DNA of 64,000 nt, taken from contig NC_017068.1 in NCBI RefSeq assembly GCF_000284095.1, forward strand, positions 2,914,001 to 2,978,000, given 5' to 3'. The stretch is from Selenomonas ruminantium subsp. lactilytica TAM6421 (lineage in GTDB: Bacteria; Bacillota; Negativicutes; Selenomonadales; Selenomonadaceae). The notes beneath the pieces are model-generated. The model was not told where the DNA came from. It ran no database searches and saw only the letters and a list, made by a program, of their open reading frames with translations. Both the position numbers and the translations under genes were made by a program. Position 1 is the first letter of the stretch, and each line of letters begins with the position of its first letter. This document shows positions 16,510-25,289 of this stretch, one piece after another.

Positions 16510-17532
16510 TTAATAATGATTTTTCACTGTACCGGTCATGGCCGCGATATTCTCCACCGGAGTAGTGGTGGACAGGCCACAGGCAGGGGCGATGATATCG
16601 ATGCCCTTGCTTACGATATTCTCCGTTACCCGTTGCACTACATCCGGTGTCTGCAGCTGCAGGGCAAAGGTGCTCACATTGCCCATCACCGTGACGCCGC
16701 ATTCCGCCTTGAGCGCCTGCAGATTCACCATGGCGTCTGTACTCACCGCATCCCCGTGCAAAGCGGGGATGTGTTTTTTTACGGCATCCAATTTGCCGCA
16801 GATATGCACGATAACACGAGCATCCCGCTCATGGATGGCATCCACCAGTCGGTTCAGATAGGGTACGGCATAATCCCCGAACATCTTCGGGCCCAGGATT
16901 TCCCCGGTGGCCGTAGGATCGGCAATGGTGATAACGGGAAAACCGCTTTCAATCAGCACCTCCGCATAGCCAATGAGGAAATCCGTCACATAATCCAGCA
17001 CCCGATGGGCATTGGCCTTGTCCTTGCGCAATTCCTTCAGAAACGTCATGGGATCGACGATGGAGGCCGCTGTGGATACCGGCCCGGTCAGGCTGCCGAT
17101 AACCGGCACATCCGGATTCTTCTCCGCCATGTTCTGGCCGGCTCTGGCAATGGCCTCGATACGCCCCTCCTGCAGGAGCTCCTTGATATCACGCACCACT
17201 ACATCGGCTGTGGAAGCATAGCGTTCCTTCGCAATCTTTGGTTCGCAGGTGGCGTTGCCGAAGTCGATCTCACTGCCCAACACCTCTGCCTCCACCGTCA
17301 TGCAATAAGGAATGCCAAAGTTCTCAAAACCTGTCTTTTCCTCCACTGCCGCCGACAATTTGGTCATGGCTGCCGCATCCGGATGTACTTCCGGAAAAGT
17401 GAAACCGCAGCCTTCAATCACATCCACGGTGGCACTGTTCATCATGCCTCCGGGACAAATAACCGGGGCCCGGTCAACCGTCTTCCCGTCCAATACGCGC
17501 AGCAGCCGCTCTCTGGGTGAAATATCATTCAT
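16510..17532 (-). CDS. MtaA/UroD-family cobamide:acceptor methyltransferase (first of three)
   Basis: A 340-aa protein of the uroporphyrinogen-decarboxylase superfamily, methyltransferase branch (MtaA/MtbA/CmuA type), which moves methyl groups between a corrinoid protein and a thiol or other acceptor. Zinc ligands are visible as HICGKLD (near 242) and a later cysteine in IAPACGLS (near 317). The N-terminal ERLLRVLDGKTVDRAPV is typical. GGAGG precedes the ATG. It is the last gene of a unit with a corrinoid protein (12 bp upstream) and a double-4Fe-4S protein. The acceptor is unknown; coenzyme M is not expected in this organism. Confidence 0.82.
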   Translation of the reverse strand: MNDISPRERLLRVLDGKTVDRAPVICPGGMMNSATVDVIEGCGFTFPEVHPDAAAMTKLSAAVEEKTGFENFGIPYCMTVEAEVLGSEIDFGNATCEPKIAKERYASTADVVVRDIKELLQEGRIEAIARAGQNMAEKNPDVPVIGSLTGPVSTAASIVDPMTFLKELRKDKANAHRVLDYVTDFLIGYAEVLIESGFPVITIADPTATGEILGPKMFGDYAVPYLNRLVDAIHERDARVIVHICGKLDAVKKHIPALHGDAVSTDAMVNLQALKAECGVTVMGNVSTFALQLQTPDVVQRVTENIVSKGIDIIAPACGLSTTTPVENIAAMTGTVKNHY

Positions 17533-17544
17533 CGGGGCACCTCC

Positions 17545-18189
17545 TCACGACACCAGTTCCCGGGCCAGCCGGGCTGCCTCAGCTGCATTGACCGCGTAAA
17601 CGTCCGCACCGATTTTCTTGGCAAAGGCGGACGATATGGGGCCGCCGCCAATGATGACCTTGTAAGCCTCACGCCTGCCTTCCTTTTCCAGTTCTTCCAC
17701 CACCTCGCGCATGGCTGGCATAGCCGTGGTCATCAGGGTGGCCAGGGCGATGATGTCTGCCTTACTTTCCTCCGCTTGACGCAGGAATTCCCGGGCAGGA
17801 ATGTCCCTTCCCAGGTCGATGACCTCGAAGCCGGCACTCTCCAGCATGATCTTCACCAGATTCTTGCCAATGTCATGGGTATCCCCTTCCACCACGCCGA
17901 TGACCACGGTATGATGCTCACTATCCTGCCGCCTCTTGATATGCGGCTTCAATATCTCGATGCCCGCGTACATGGCATCCGAACACAGCAGCAGTTCCGG
18001 GATAAAGTATTCCTCTTCCTCATAGAGGCGCCCCACTTCCTCCATGCCCTGGGACAGGCCCTTTTCAATGGCCGCATAGGCGTCAAAGCCCTCATCCACC
18101 ACGGCTTGTGCCATTACAGCCGCCTGCTCCTCATCCATATCCACCACAGCTTCGGAAAGCACCTTATGCAATTCTTCTTCTCTTGTCAT
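17545..18189 (-). CDS. Corrinoid (cobalamin-binding) methyl-carrier protein, second copy
   Basis: A 214-aa two-domain carrier. The N-terminal helical cap (about 1-90) precedes a B12-binding Rossmann domain with GDTHDIGKN, placing the cobalt-ligating histidine at about 105 (DxHxxG) and a GGGP nucleotide-tail loop near 183. It shares length and layout with the corrinoid protein at 24.6-25.2 kb. The ATG at 18189 has AAGGAG 9 bp upstream. It lies between a UroD-type methyltransferase and an Fe-S protein, implying a second methyl-transfer or cobalt-reduction module. Confidence 0.88.
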   Translation of the reverse strand: MTREEELHKVLSEAVVDMDEEQAAVMAQAVVDEGFDAYAAIEKGLSQGMEEVGRLYEEEEYFIPELLLCSDAMYAGIEILKPHIKRRQDSEHHTVVIGVVEGDTHDIGKNLVKIMLESAGFEVIDLGRDIPAREFLRQAEESKADIIALATLMTTAMPAMREVVEELEKEGRREAYKVIIGGGPISSAFAKKIGADVYAVNAAEAARLARELVS

Positions 18190-18207
18190 AGCCAACCGCT
18201 CCTTCCA

Positions 18208-19002
18208 TTACAAATTCGCCACCGCATTTTTCGAGCCAAAATCCTGGCAATGTTCAATGCCCGCTGCACTTACAGCCTTGCTGCCCCAACGCTTCTTATC
18301 TGCCCCCACGGGACAGGCAGCGGTACACAGGCCGCAGGGATAGCGGTATTCATTTTTGATTTTCTGATGGTAACCGGCACATTTGAACTTGTCCATCCGG
18401 GCGATAATCTGCCCTTTCACTGGCGTAAAGGCCTGCATGGGACAACGCCGCATACAGGCACCACAGCCCAGGCAAAGCTCTTTCTTAACCATCCGGTCAG
18501 CGGGAATTTCCGCATCGGTGATGACCGACACCAGCCGCACCCGCGGGCCATACTCCTTGGTCAGCAGGGTATGGTTCATGCCAATGGTGCCCAGCCCCGC
18601 ATAGAGACCAGCCAGCACCTGGGAAAAAGCCGCTTCCGGTTTTTTCACCAGCACGGAGATATCACCGTAGCAGTCCCGGGGGAAAAAATGAGCCCGGTAA
18701 CCTTCCTCATTCAGAAAATTGGCCAGCCGGTAAGCAGCCTCATCCAGAAAACGATTGGTTGTATTATAAAGCTCCGAGTAAACCACCGAAGGGGTCGTTT
18801 CCAACATGGAGGGATAGATCTGCACCCCCAGCACGATCACCCGCCGGGCCCAGGGCCAGATGTTCTGGGGCCAGTAGGCCGGCGGCGTATGGGGCTGCTC
18901 TTCCCAGCGTTCCACGCTGGCCACGCCGAAAAGGTTCATGCCCAATGTCTTTGCCCGCCGCTTCAGTTTAGCTTTCAGAGCTGCTTTTTGCTTTGTTTCC
19001 AT
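18208..19002 (-). CDS. Double [4Fe-4S] protein related to epoxyqueuosine reductase
   Basis: A protein of about 264 aa with a QueG/reductive-dehalogenase-like N-terminal region (LYAGLGTIGMNH, about residue 155) and two 4Fe-4S motifs: CLGCGACMRRCP and, further on, CAGYH...CGLCTAACP. It lacks the full length and HEAT-repeat tail of true QueG. Related short proteins occur beside corrinoid methyltransferases and are thought to supply electrons to cobalamin. Start is uncertain between 19002 and 19017. Its neighbours (corrinoid protein, methyltransferase) favour a corrinoid reductase role over queuosine synthesis. Confidence 0.7.
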   Translation of the reverse strand: METKQKAALKAKLKRRAKTLGMNLFGVASVERWEEQPHTPPAYWPQNIWPWARRVIVLGVQIYPSMLETTPSVVYSELYNTTNRFLDEAAYRLANFLNEEGYRAHFFPRDCYGDISVLVKKPEAAFSQVLAGLYAGLGTIGMNHTLLTKEYGPRVRLVSVITDAEIPADRMVKKELCLGCGACMRRCPMQAFTPVKGQIIARMDKFKCAGYHQKIKNEYRYPCGLCTAACPVGADKKRWGSKAVSAAGIEHCQDFGSKNAVANL

Positions 19003-19049
19003 ATCATCACCATACATTCCATCAGTATTTTTTCTTATGGGCTGAAATA

Positions 19050-19112
19050 ACAAACGGAGGCTTCGGACAGAATGCACCTGCATCTTCCGAAGCCTCCGTT
19101 TGTTACGGTCAG
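19050..19112 (-). ncRNA. Attenuator leader of the Fe-S/corrinoid/UroD unit
   Basis: CTGA (19109-19112), hairpin CCGT-AACAA-ACGG (19096-19108), AGG, then the terminator (arms from about 19053 to 19099) with TTTGTT. The small hairpin and terminator share ACGG and are mutually exclusive. The 5' end GGCTTC can also pair with the GGAGGC of the terminator arm. Confidence 0.7.
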
Positions 19113-19131
19113 CCTATCTATATTTGAAGCC

Positions 19132-19160
19132 ATTATACAGGCGAAACCATAATTTGTCAA
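19132..19160 (-). promoter_or_regulatory. Consensus sigma-70 promoter of the Fe-S/corrinoid unit
   Basis: TTGACA (19155-19160), 17-bp spacer, TATAAT (19132-19137). With its flanks it is nearly the same sequence as the 16.4-kb promoter, so the promoter-leader block was duplicated or is under strong constraint. Confidence 0.85.
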
Positions 19161-19176
19161 TCTATTGGCAATCTAT

Positions 19177-20076
19177 TTATTTCAAGTTCAATTTGTATAG
19201 GCAGCCTCCGGCAGGGCAATAGGTACGCTGTATGCAGCCATGACCTATGCAGCGGACATCCGGCGCCTGAATTGCCTGCAGCAGAGCTTCGCCATAGCTC
19301 ACCCCCGCCTTGGGCACAATGCGCTCCATGGTACAAAATCCTGCTTTCTGGAAGGCTACAGAAGTCTTGTTGCAGAGATGGATCACCACCTTTTCCGTGG
19401 CATTTTCGATGGCTTGCAGGACCTCATAGGAAATTTCGCCGCAAAGCTCCGTATAGAGCTGGGGGGAAATCAGTTCCGCCGCCACCGTGGGATCTGCATA
19501 GGAAAGGATGCTCACGCCATGGGCTTCTGCCTCCCGGGCATAACGCACCAGCTGGGAAGTGATCCAGCGGCTCAGGCTGCGCAGCTTTTCCTGCTGCCGG
19601 TAAATCCCCTTGTAAATCTGCTTGGAAGGCACCAGCTGCCCCAAAATGGTGAAGGGGCCTTCCATATTCAGTATGACTGTCTCCCCCGCCTCACTCAGCA
19701 TCGAGGCAGCCCGCAGCACTTCATGCACCCGTCCTTGGGAAAAATCCATGGCCGGCAGTGTGGGAATATCCTCCACCCGCTCATAACGGAAATGGGACAC
19801 AGCGGGCACCCCGTACAGGGAATTGAGGGAAACATCTGCCCCAAAGGCCTCGGCCTCAATGGTCACACAAAAGGGCAGTTTGCAAAACACATCCTGATTC
19901 CGTCTTTTCACCTCCAATGCGGCCTTTACCATATCCTCCGCCCTGCTGAAAACCGCCGCATAACGGGCCCCGGCATTGGCACACATTTCCTCGGTAATGG
20001 GGCGTTCCGGCTCTCCCAGGCAGTCAAAGGACAGCTCCTTGGCAATCGCTTCATTCCATGTTTCTGATTCGGCCAT
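19177..20076 (-). CDS. MtaA/UroD-family methyltransferase homologue (second, short)
   Basis: A 299-aa UroD-superfamily protein, about 40 residues shorter than its two paralogues because the usual N-terminal segment is missing. VVIHLCNKTS keeps the H-x-C zinc motif and GHGCIQRTYCPAGG provides a later cysteine. Other family positions (LNMEGPFTILGQL; SYADPTVAAELISP) are retained. GAGGTGG precedes the ATG. It ends the MtmB-RamA operon, 20 bp after the activase gene. The truncated front could alter acceptor specificity; the function is not assignable beyond methyl transfer. Confidence 0.75.
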   Translation of the reverse strand: MAESETWNEAIAKELSFDCLGEPERPITEEMCANAGARYAAVFSRAEDMVKAALEVKRRNQDVFCKLPFCVTIEAEAFGADVSLNSLYGVPAVSHFRYERVEDIPTLPAMDFSQGRVHEVLRAASMLSEAGETVILNMEGPFTILGQLVPSKQIYKGIYRQQEKLRSLSRWITSQLVRYAREAEAHGVSILSYADPTVAAELISPQLYTELCGEISYEVLQAIENATEKVVIHLCNKTSVAFQKAGFCTMERIVPKAGVSYGEALLQAIQAPDVRCIGHGCIQRTYCPAGGCLYKLNLK

Positions 20077-20096
20077 ACGCCCACCTCTCTTTCTAT

Positions 20097-21998
20097 CTAT
20101 TGCAAATGAGGGAATTGGGCCCGGGCATGGGGAATGGCAATGGCCTCCATGAATTTCTGCTGGAAGTCCGGCTCAATGGCCGTTTCCACGAATTCCACCT
20201 GCCGGGCAACCCTGGCCGCCTCCCGCCGCTTATCGGCATTCAGCAGGGCAATGCGGGCGCCGTCCCCGGCGGCATTGCCTACTGCCTGTACATGCTCAAG
20301 CTCGCAGTCCGGGAACATGCCGATGGCCAGCGCGCTTTTCTTGTTGATATAACTGCCAAAGGCCCCAGCCAGTATCACTTCATCCACATGGCTGACACCA
20401 TATTTTTCCAGCAGATACTCTGCACCTACATACAGGGCCGCCTTGGCCAGCTGCACAGCCCGCACATCCCCCTGGGTGATGACAATGTCCCTGCCAATGG
20501 CAGTTTCTTGTGCCCAGGCCAGCACATACTCCAACTTGCCGCTTTCCCCTTTGCGCACTCTGGGGGTATCCAGTTTTCCATTGATGCGCCCTGCCTTGGA
20601 GATGATTTCGGCACCTGCCATAGCGGCAATCACATCAATAATGCCGGAGCCGCAGATTCCCTGGGGTTTTGCCCCCTGAGCCTGCCCGATGACCTTGTAT
20701 GCCGGCTCATAGGTGTCCTTGTCAATTTCCACGGCCTCAATGGCCCCTGGGGCCGCCCGCATGCCAAAGGCAATCTGCGCCCCCTCCAAAGCCGGGCCTG
20801 TGGCACAGGAAGTGGAAAGCATGCGCTCCTTGTTGCCCAAATCAATCTCCCCATTGGTACCAATATCGATGATAAGTTTTATCTCCTCCCCCTTGTAAGG
20901 TTCCTCTGCCAGCAGCACCGCCATATTGTCTGCTCCCACAAAGCCGGCCTCCACCGGCAGGGAGTGGACGTTGCCTGCCGGATTGATATGCAACCCCAAA
21001 TCACGGGCTTTCACATCCAGTGGCGCCCTGACCGCCGGAGCAAAGGGTGCCCGCCCCACATAACGGGGATCGAGTCCCAAAGCCAGATGGTGCATGGCGG
21101 TATTGTAGACCAGCACCATCTCATCCACATCAGCTGGTACAAAGCCTGCCTGCGCCGTCATTTCTGCTGCCAAGGCGTCCAACGCTTCGATAATGGCCCG
21201 TTGGAGTTTTGTCCGCCCCTCGTCCTCCGATACGGCATAGGAAATCCGTGCCAGCACATCCTCCCCATAGCCTATCTGCGGATTCATGCGGGAGGACTTC
21301 GCCAATACCGCACCGGTATTCAGGTCACAGAGAAAGGCCGCCAGTGTAGTGGTGCCAATATCCACGGCAATGCCCAGACTGGTCTGTCTCTGCCCCGGTG
21401 TCACCCGGATAACCTCCCGGTTCTGCCAGATGGCAACCGTTACCTGCCAGTCCTCCGTCCGAAGAATTTTGGGCAGTTCCTTCAAAACAGGATAATCCAC
21501 CGTAAGATTTTGCAGGCCGGTCTTTTCTGCCAGTACCGCCAGCAGGCGTTCCCGGTCATCCCGGAAATCCTCCAGGGTGGCGGCGGGCAATGTCACAGTA
21601 TAGTTCTTTACCGCTGGTTTCAGTTCAATCCTGCGTTCCTGTCCTTTTTCCAAAATCACCTGCTTGGTGCTGCGGCTTTCCTCCGGCACAGTCACCACCA
21701 AGTCCCCTGTCAGAAAGGCATTACAGGCCAGCCGATAACCACGGGACAATTCCTCCTCTGTCAGGAAGCGTCGTTCCGTTTCCCCCACAGGGGAAACATG
21801 GCTGGCAGCGGAAATCAGATTGAGTTTTTCAAAATGTCCTCCTTCCACAATAACCCGGCATTTGCCGCAAACCTTCCCCCCGCCACAGGCAGCTTCGATG
21901 CCCACACCCAGGGAGCGAGCGGCTTCCAGCAGGCTCTTGCCGGCCTCGACTTCGCCACGCTTGCCGGATGGCTGGAACACGACCTGCACAGTTGACAT
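20097..21998 (-). CDS. RamA-like ATP-dependent corrinoid reductive activase
   Basis: A 633-aa protein that restores inactive Co(II) corrinoid to Co(I) using ATP. An N-terminal 2Fe-2S ferredoxin domain has Cys38, Cys44, Cys47 and Cys92; a linker follows; the C-terminal ASKHA-like region starts at GIAVDIGTTTLAAF (about 212) and includes LIIDIGTNGEI and ILAGAFGSYINKKSALAIG. This is the RACo/DUF4445 architecture with a plant-type ferredoxin front, unlike archaeal RamA, which carries C-terminal 4Fe-4S motifs. AGGAGG lies 8 bp before the ATG. It serves the corrinoid proteins of this cluster. Confidence 0.85.
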   Translation of the reverse strand: MSTVQVVFQPSGKRGEVEAGKSLLEAARSLGVGIEAACGGGKVCGKCRVIVEGGHFEKLNLISAASHVSPVGETERRFLTEEELSRGYRLACNAFLTGDLVVTVPEESRSTKQVILEKGQERRIELKPAVKNYTVTLPAATLEDFRDDRERLLAVLAEKTGLQNLTVDYPVLKELPKILRTEDWQVTVAIWQNREVIRVTPGQRQTSLGIAVDIGTTTLAAFLCDLNTGAVLAKSSRMNPQIGYGEDVLARISYAVSEDEGRTKLQRAIIEALDALAAEMTAQAGFVPADVDEMVLVYNTAMHHLALGLDPRYVGRAPFAPAVRAPLDVKARDLGLHINPAGNVHSLPVEAGFVGADNMAVLLAEEPYKGEEIKLIIDIGTNGEIDLGNKERMLSTSCATGPALEGAQIAFGMRAAPGAIEAVEIDKDTYEPAYKVIGQAQGAKPQGICGSGIIDVIAAMAGAEIISKAGRINGKLDTPRVRKGESGKLEYVLAWAQETAIGRDIVITQGDVRAVQLAKAALYVGAEYLLEKYGVSHVDEVILAGAFGSYINKKSALAIGMFPDCELEHVQAVGNAAGDGARIALLNADKRREAARVARQVEFVETAIEPDFQQKFMEAIAIPHARAQFPHLQ

Positions 21999-22013
21999 AA
22001 GCTTCACCTCCTT

Positions 22014-23033
22014 TTATTCCGCCCTGTTGCCCGCTACCTCAGCCATGGCAATGAGATTTGCCAAAGGCGTATTGGGGGCCACCGAACAGTCGGGCGAGAT
22101 AAGCGCGACGCCATCGGCCGCCGACTTCGCCACTGCCGCCGCCACATCCTCCCGACTGCCTTCCAGCAGTACCTTTATGGGATGCACGGCACCGATTATA
22201 GGGGTCTTAATGCCCGCTTCGGCAAAATTCTGCCGGGCCTTTTGGATATCCACGGCAGATTCCACGCTGATGGCATCTGCACCGGTATCTGCAATATCGG
22301 TCATCACCTGATCCAATTTGCCGCAGATATGGACAATCACGGGTATTTTCCCGGCCACCGACGCAATCAGCTGCTTCTCAAAGGGCGCCGCCAGCGCCCG
22401 GTAGGTTTTCGGGCTTATCATGTCCAGGGACGCCATCATATCCTCGATGACCAGGGCATCGGCCCCGGCTTCGATAACTGCCGCAGCATACTGCTTAGCC
22501 GTCTCGGTGGCGGCCTCAATATAGGGCAGAATGGTGTCCGGCTTTCTGAGGCTGGCCTTCAGCAGGGCTGAAATGCCTACCAGATTGGCCGCCACGCTGA
22601 AAGGCCCCACAATGCTGCCCATAACCAGTGCCTTATCCCCCACCTGCCGCTTCAGAATGCGGATTGCTTCCAGAATGGCAGGAATGCGTCCCCGCCCCGT
22701 AAAGTTTTCGGGGATTACCGGCACATCACCAATTTTATAGGCAGGTTCGGCAATGCTGGGGATATGAGTCCTGCCGCCATCCTTAATCCTGGAGCCGAAA
22801 ATCTCCGCCTCCACGGTCTGGCAGTAGGGCACCCGCACAGCCCCCAGTCCGATGATATCCGCACCACCGGCCGCCAATTTTGCCATAGGCTCGGCCTCGT
22901 AATGGGCTTCCGGCCAGTAAGCCCCTGTCTTTTCCATCAGTTCATAGGTGGCATACTGACAGACGCTGATGGCCGGCGGTGTTCCTCCTTCCCCTCGCAG
23001 AGCCGCCAGCACTCTGTCCCTAAGTTTGCTCAT
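22014..23033 (-). CDS. MtaA/UroD-family methyltransferase (third)
   Basis: A 339-aa protein of the same methyltransferase branch as the 16.5-kb gene. Zinc ligands: VIVHICGKLDQV (near 240) and LISPDCSVAPNTP (near 315). VMGSIVGPFSVAANLVG and DALVIEDMMAS are family positions. It lies 35 bp after the MtmB-like gene and directly before the RamA-like activase, so it most likely accepts the methyl group from the MtmB-loaded corrinoid protein. The final acceptor could be a thiol such as homocysteine, given the sulfur-linked regulation, but this is inferred. Confidence 0.82.
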   Translation of the reverse strand: MSKLRDRVLAALRGEGGTPPAISVCQYATYELMEKTGAYWPEAHYEAEPMAKLAAGGADIIGLGAVRVPYCQTVEAEIFGSRIKDGGRTHIPSIAEPAYKIGDVPVIPENFTGRGRIPAILEAIRILKRQVGDKALVMGSIVGPFSVAANLVGISALLKASLRKPDTILPYIEAATETAKQYAAAVIEAGADALVIEDMMASLDMISPKTYRALAAPFEKQLIASVAGKIPVIVHICGKLDQVMTDIADTGADAISVESAVDIQKARQNFAEAGIKTPIIGAVHPIKVLLEGSREDVAAAVAKSAADGVALISPDCSVAPNTPLANLIAMAEVAGNRAE

Positions 23034-23068
23034 CCTCATCTTCCTTTCTCATTTATTTCAGGCCGCTA

Positions 23069-24484
23069 TCATTTGATGGGCAGCCCTATTTCCCGCAGTT
23101 CGGCTTTGACTTTATTGTAAATGGCCAGATACTCAGGTTTCGGCTGTATGGTGGTCAGGTCATAGACTTCACGGAAGTCACCGCCCTTGGTATGCAGGGT
23201 ACGATTGTCGATCAACGGCTGGTACTTGGGCAGAATCCTGTTGACCAGATCATTGGCCTGCTGACGCGTCAGCCTTGCCTTGCCGACAGCCCGGCCTACT
23301 TCCGCAGCAAATCTTGCCCCTAAGCCGCAGGCATGGTCAAGGCCCGCACTCTGATGGCCGGTGCCGCCAGCCACCAGGAAGCCCAGGGTGGCGCTGCCGA
23401 TGGCACCTGCCGCCGTCTCCCAGAAATATTCCTCGCTGCCGATGCCTGCCGTCATCTGCCAGGCCGCGCCCACCAGAGCGGGGAAGTGGGTGTGCTTCTG
23501 GAAAGCCGCACCGCCGTAGTTCGCCACATAAAGGGCATACTTGCTGGAATTGCTAAAATAGAGGGCATCCGTGGGCCAGGTGCCCAGAATGGTGGGCTCG
23601 TAGAGCATGACATAGGCCAGCAGGTCGGCTACGCCGTTCACGGCCGAAGTAGCAGGGCCGCCTGCCGCGCCGCCGATATAGGACTGGAGAATGCCCCAGA
23701 TATTGGCGCCGTACTGATGCCAGAAATAGGCACGGCACATCTGGTCATAGTCCGTCTTGAGCTGCGGCATGATGTAGACATGACGTACATCCCCCTTGCC
23801 CACCCCCCAGAGCGGATTGGCTGCCGCCATTTCCGCCCGAAGATTTACCGGAGTGGAGCCGCCATCGGGATAGCCGGGACGTCCCACCCGGCGCAGTACG
23901 TCCTTGACGGTGGAAACATGCTGTATTTCCGCCATCATCTCAAAGGGCGAGCCCGGCTTGATGGGAATGCCGTTAATCTTTTCCTTAACCCCCTGAAAAT
24001 GCGTATACGTAACCAAAGGCTCCTGGGCATAGGACAGGGCAATCTTCTCATAGAGGTCGTCGGAGATGGGACCTAAGATTCTGCCCATAACCCCCACGGG
24101 AGTCGGGCCGCTGTCATAGTCCTCAAAGCCCCTGTGGGGAATGGTGATGGCATCCTTACCCTCGCCCAGAGTTACCTCTGTGGGCAGATTTTCCAGTGCT
24201 TCGTCCACCTCATCTTCCGTAAAGGTGATGCGGCGTTCTGTGTTCACGTTCAGTATGCCCACATCCAACAGGAGTTCCTTGCCTGCCTGCCAGATGGCAT
24301 CCAGTTCATCATCATCCGTGGGTACCACCTTGCCCGGTTCATACTCGATATTGTATTTCTTGGTCAGCTCTTTCAGGCGTGGCCAGTAGATTTTCGTGTC
24401 AAATTCCTTCTGAAAGGCAATGGGGCCTGTCTCACCGCGCCCCCAATATTCGATAAACTTTCCCTTGGTTCCATGTACGCTCAT
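23069..24484 (-). CDS. MtmB-family methylamine:corrinoid methyltransferase homologue without pyrrolysine
   Basis: A 471-aa protein aligning by eye along its whole length with archaeal monomethylamine methyltransferase MtmB: PTDDDELDAIWQAGKELLLD, then TFTEDEVDEAL, LGEGKDAI, GPISDDLYEKIALSYAQEP, RVGRPG, QLKTDYDQM, GGAAGGPA and a C-terminal YDLTTIQPKPEYLAIY. Archaeal MtmB has an in-frame amber codon for pyrrolysine near residue 202; here all 471 codons are sense and the stop is TGA. The catalytic residue is therefore different and the substrate need not be methylamine. It follows its corrinoid protein and precedes a UroD-type methyltransferase. Confidence 0.75.
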   Translation of the reverse strand: MSVHGTKGKFIEYWGRGETGPIAFQKEFDTKIYWPRLKELTKKYNIEYEPGKVVPTDDDELDAIWQAGKELLLDVGILNVNTERRITFTEDEVDEALENLPTEVTLGEGKDAITIPHRGFEDYDSGPTPVGVMGRILGPISDDLYEKIALSYAQEPLVTYTHFQGVKEKINGIPIKPGSPFEMMAEIQHVSTVKDVLRRVGRPGYPDGGSTPVNLRAEMAAANPLWGVGKGDVRHVYIMPQLKTDYDQMCRAYFWHQYGANIWGILQSYIGGAAGGPATSAVNGVADLLAYVMLYEPTILGTWPTDALYFSNSSKYALYVANYGGAAFQKHTHFPALVGAAWQMTAGIGSEEYFWETAAGAIGSATLGFLVAGGTGHQSAGLDHACGLGARFAAEVGRAVGKARLTRQQANDLVNRILPKYQPLIDNRTLHTKGGDFREVYDLTTIQPKPEYLAIYNKVKAELREIGLPIK

Positions 24485-24557
24485 ATCTGATTCCTCCAGT
24501 TATCCATACAGGCTTTTGCCCAATCTTTTATATATCTTATCAGTCAACGGACTTGAG

Positions 24558-25208
24558 CTATGCCACCCGGAGCAGCTTCTTGGCCAGCTCCACCGTGGCA
24601 ATGGCATCCTGGCCATAACCGTCCGCCTTGATTTCATCGGCCCAATCCTGGGTGACGACACCGCCGCCCACAAAGACCAGGTAATTATTCCGAACGCCCT
24701 TAGCCTCCAGGAAGTCAATCAAGTCCTTCTGCACCGGGCGGGTTGTGGACATCAGGGAAGCGGCGGCAATGATCTTGGCCCCCACCTTTTTGGCTTCTTC
24801 CAGGAAACGGGACGGGGCCACATCCACACCCAGGTCATATACATCAAAGCCAGCCGTGGTCAGGAAAGTGGCCACCATGTCCTTGCCTACCTGATGTACA
24901 TCCCCCTGTACCGTGCCGATAACGACCGGGATGGCTTTCTCGCCCTCCGTGTGTCTCTTCTTCAGTTCCGGTTCCAGAACCTCCAAGGCAGCCTTGAAGG
25001 CATCCGAGGCCAGCATGATTTCCGGCAGGAACACCTCCATCTTCTCAAAGGCTTCGCCCAACTCATTGAGCCCCTCTGCCAAAGAGCCGATAGCTTCTAC
25101 AGGATCCAGGCCTTCCGCTACTGCCTCCTTGGCCGCTTCCAGGGCCACATCTTCGTCAAAATCCAGAATTGACTGTTTCAATTTCGCTAAAATATCTGCC
25201 ATACTCAT
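24558..25208 (-). CDS. Corrinoid methyl-carrier protein, MtmC/MttC type
   Basis: A 216-aa carrier with helical cap (about 1-90) and B12-binding domain containing GDVHQVGKD; Asp103, His105 and Gly108 form the DxHxxG cobalt-ligand motif, and FVGGGVV (near 185) forms the tail pocket. It is the first gene of the methyltransferase operon, 73 bp before the MtmB-like gene. AAAGGA precedes two closely spaced ATGs; start at 25208 or 25202. Expression is set by a promoter with a LysR-type palindrome and an attenuator leader. Confidence 0.9.
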   Translation of the reverse strand: MSMADILAKLKQSILDFDEDVALEAAKEAVAEGLDPVEAIGSLAEGLNELGEAFEKMEVFLPEIMLASDAFKAALEVLEPELKKRHTEGEKAIPVVIGTVQGDVHQVGKDMVATFLTTAGFDVYDLGVDVAPSRFLEEAKKVGAKIIAAASLMSTTRPVQKDLIDFLEAKGVRNNYLVFVGGGVVTQDWADEIKADGYGQDAIATVELAKKLLRVA

Positions 25209-25289
25209 TCATTCCTTTCTTAGTAAAAAAATGAAAATACATTCCATCAGGCCTGCACGGACAAGCTCCTGCCTCCTTTTTGCCATGCC

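Noticed and set aside
16385-19160. Cobalamin riboswitch before corrinoid genes
   Set aside because: The leaders are only about 90 nt and lack any B12-box-like sequence; the shared motif also precedes genes with no cobalamin link.
20058-21995. Long plus-strand open frame opposite the RamA-like gene
   Set aside because: Translates to low-complexity His/Gln/Gly-rich sequence with no ribosome site or family motif; the minus-strand protein has clear domains. The same holds for the other long antisense frames.
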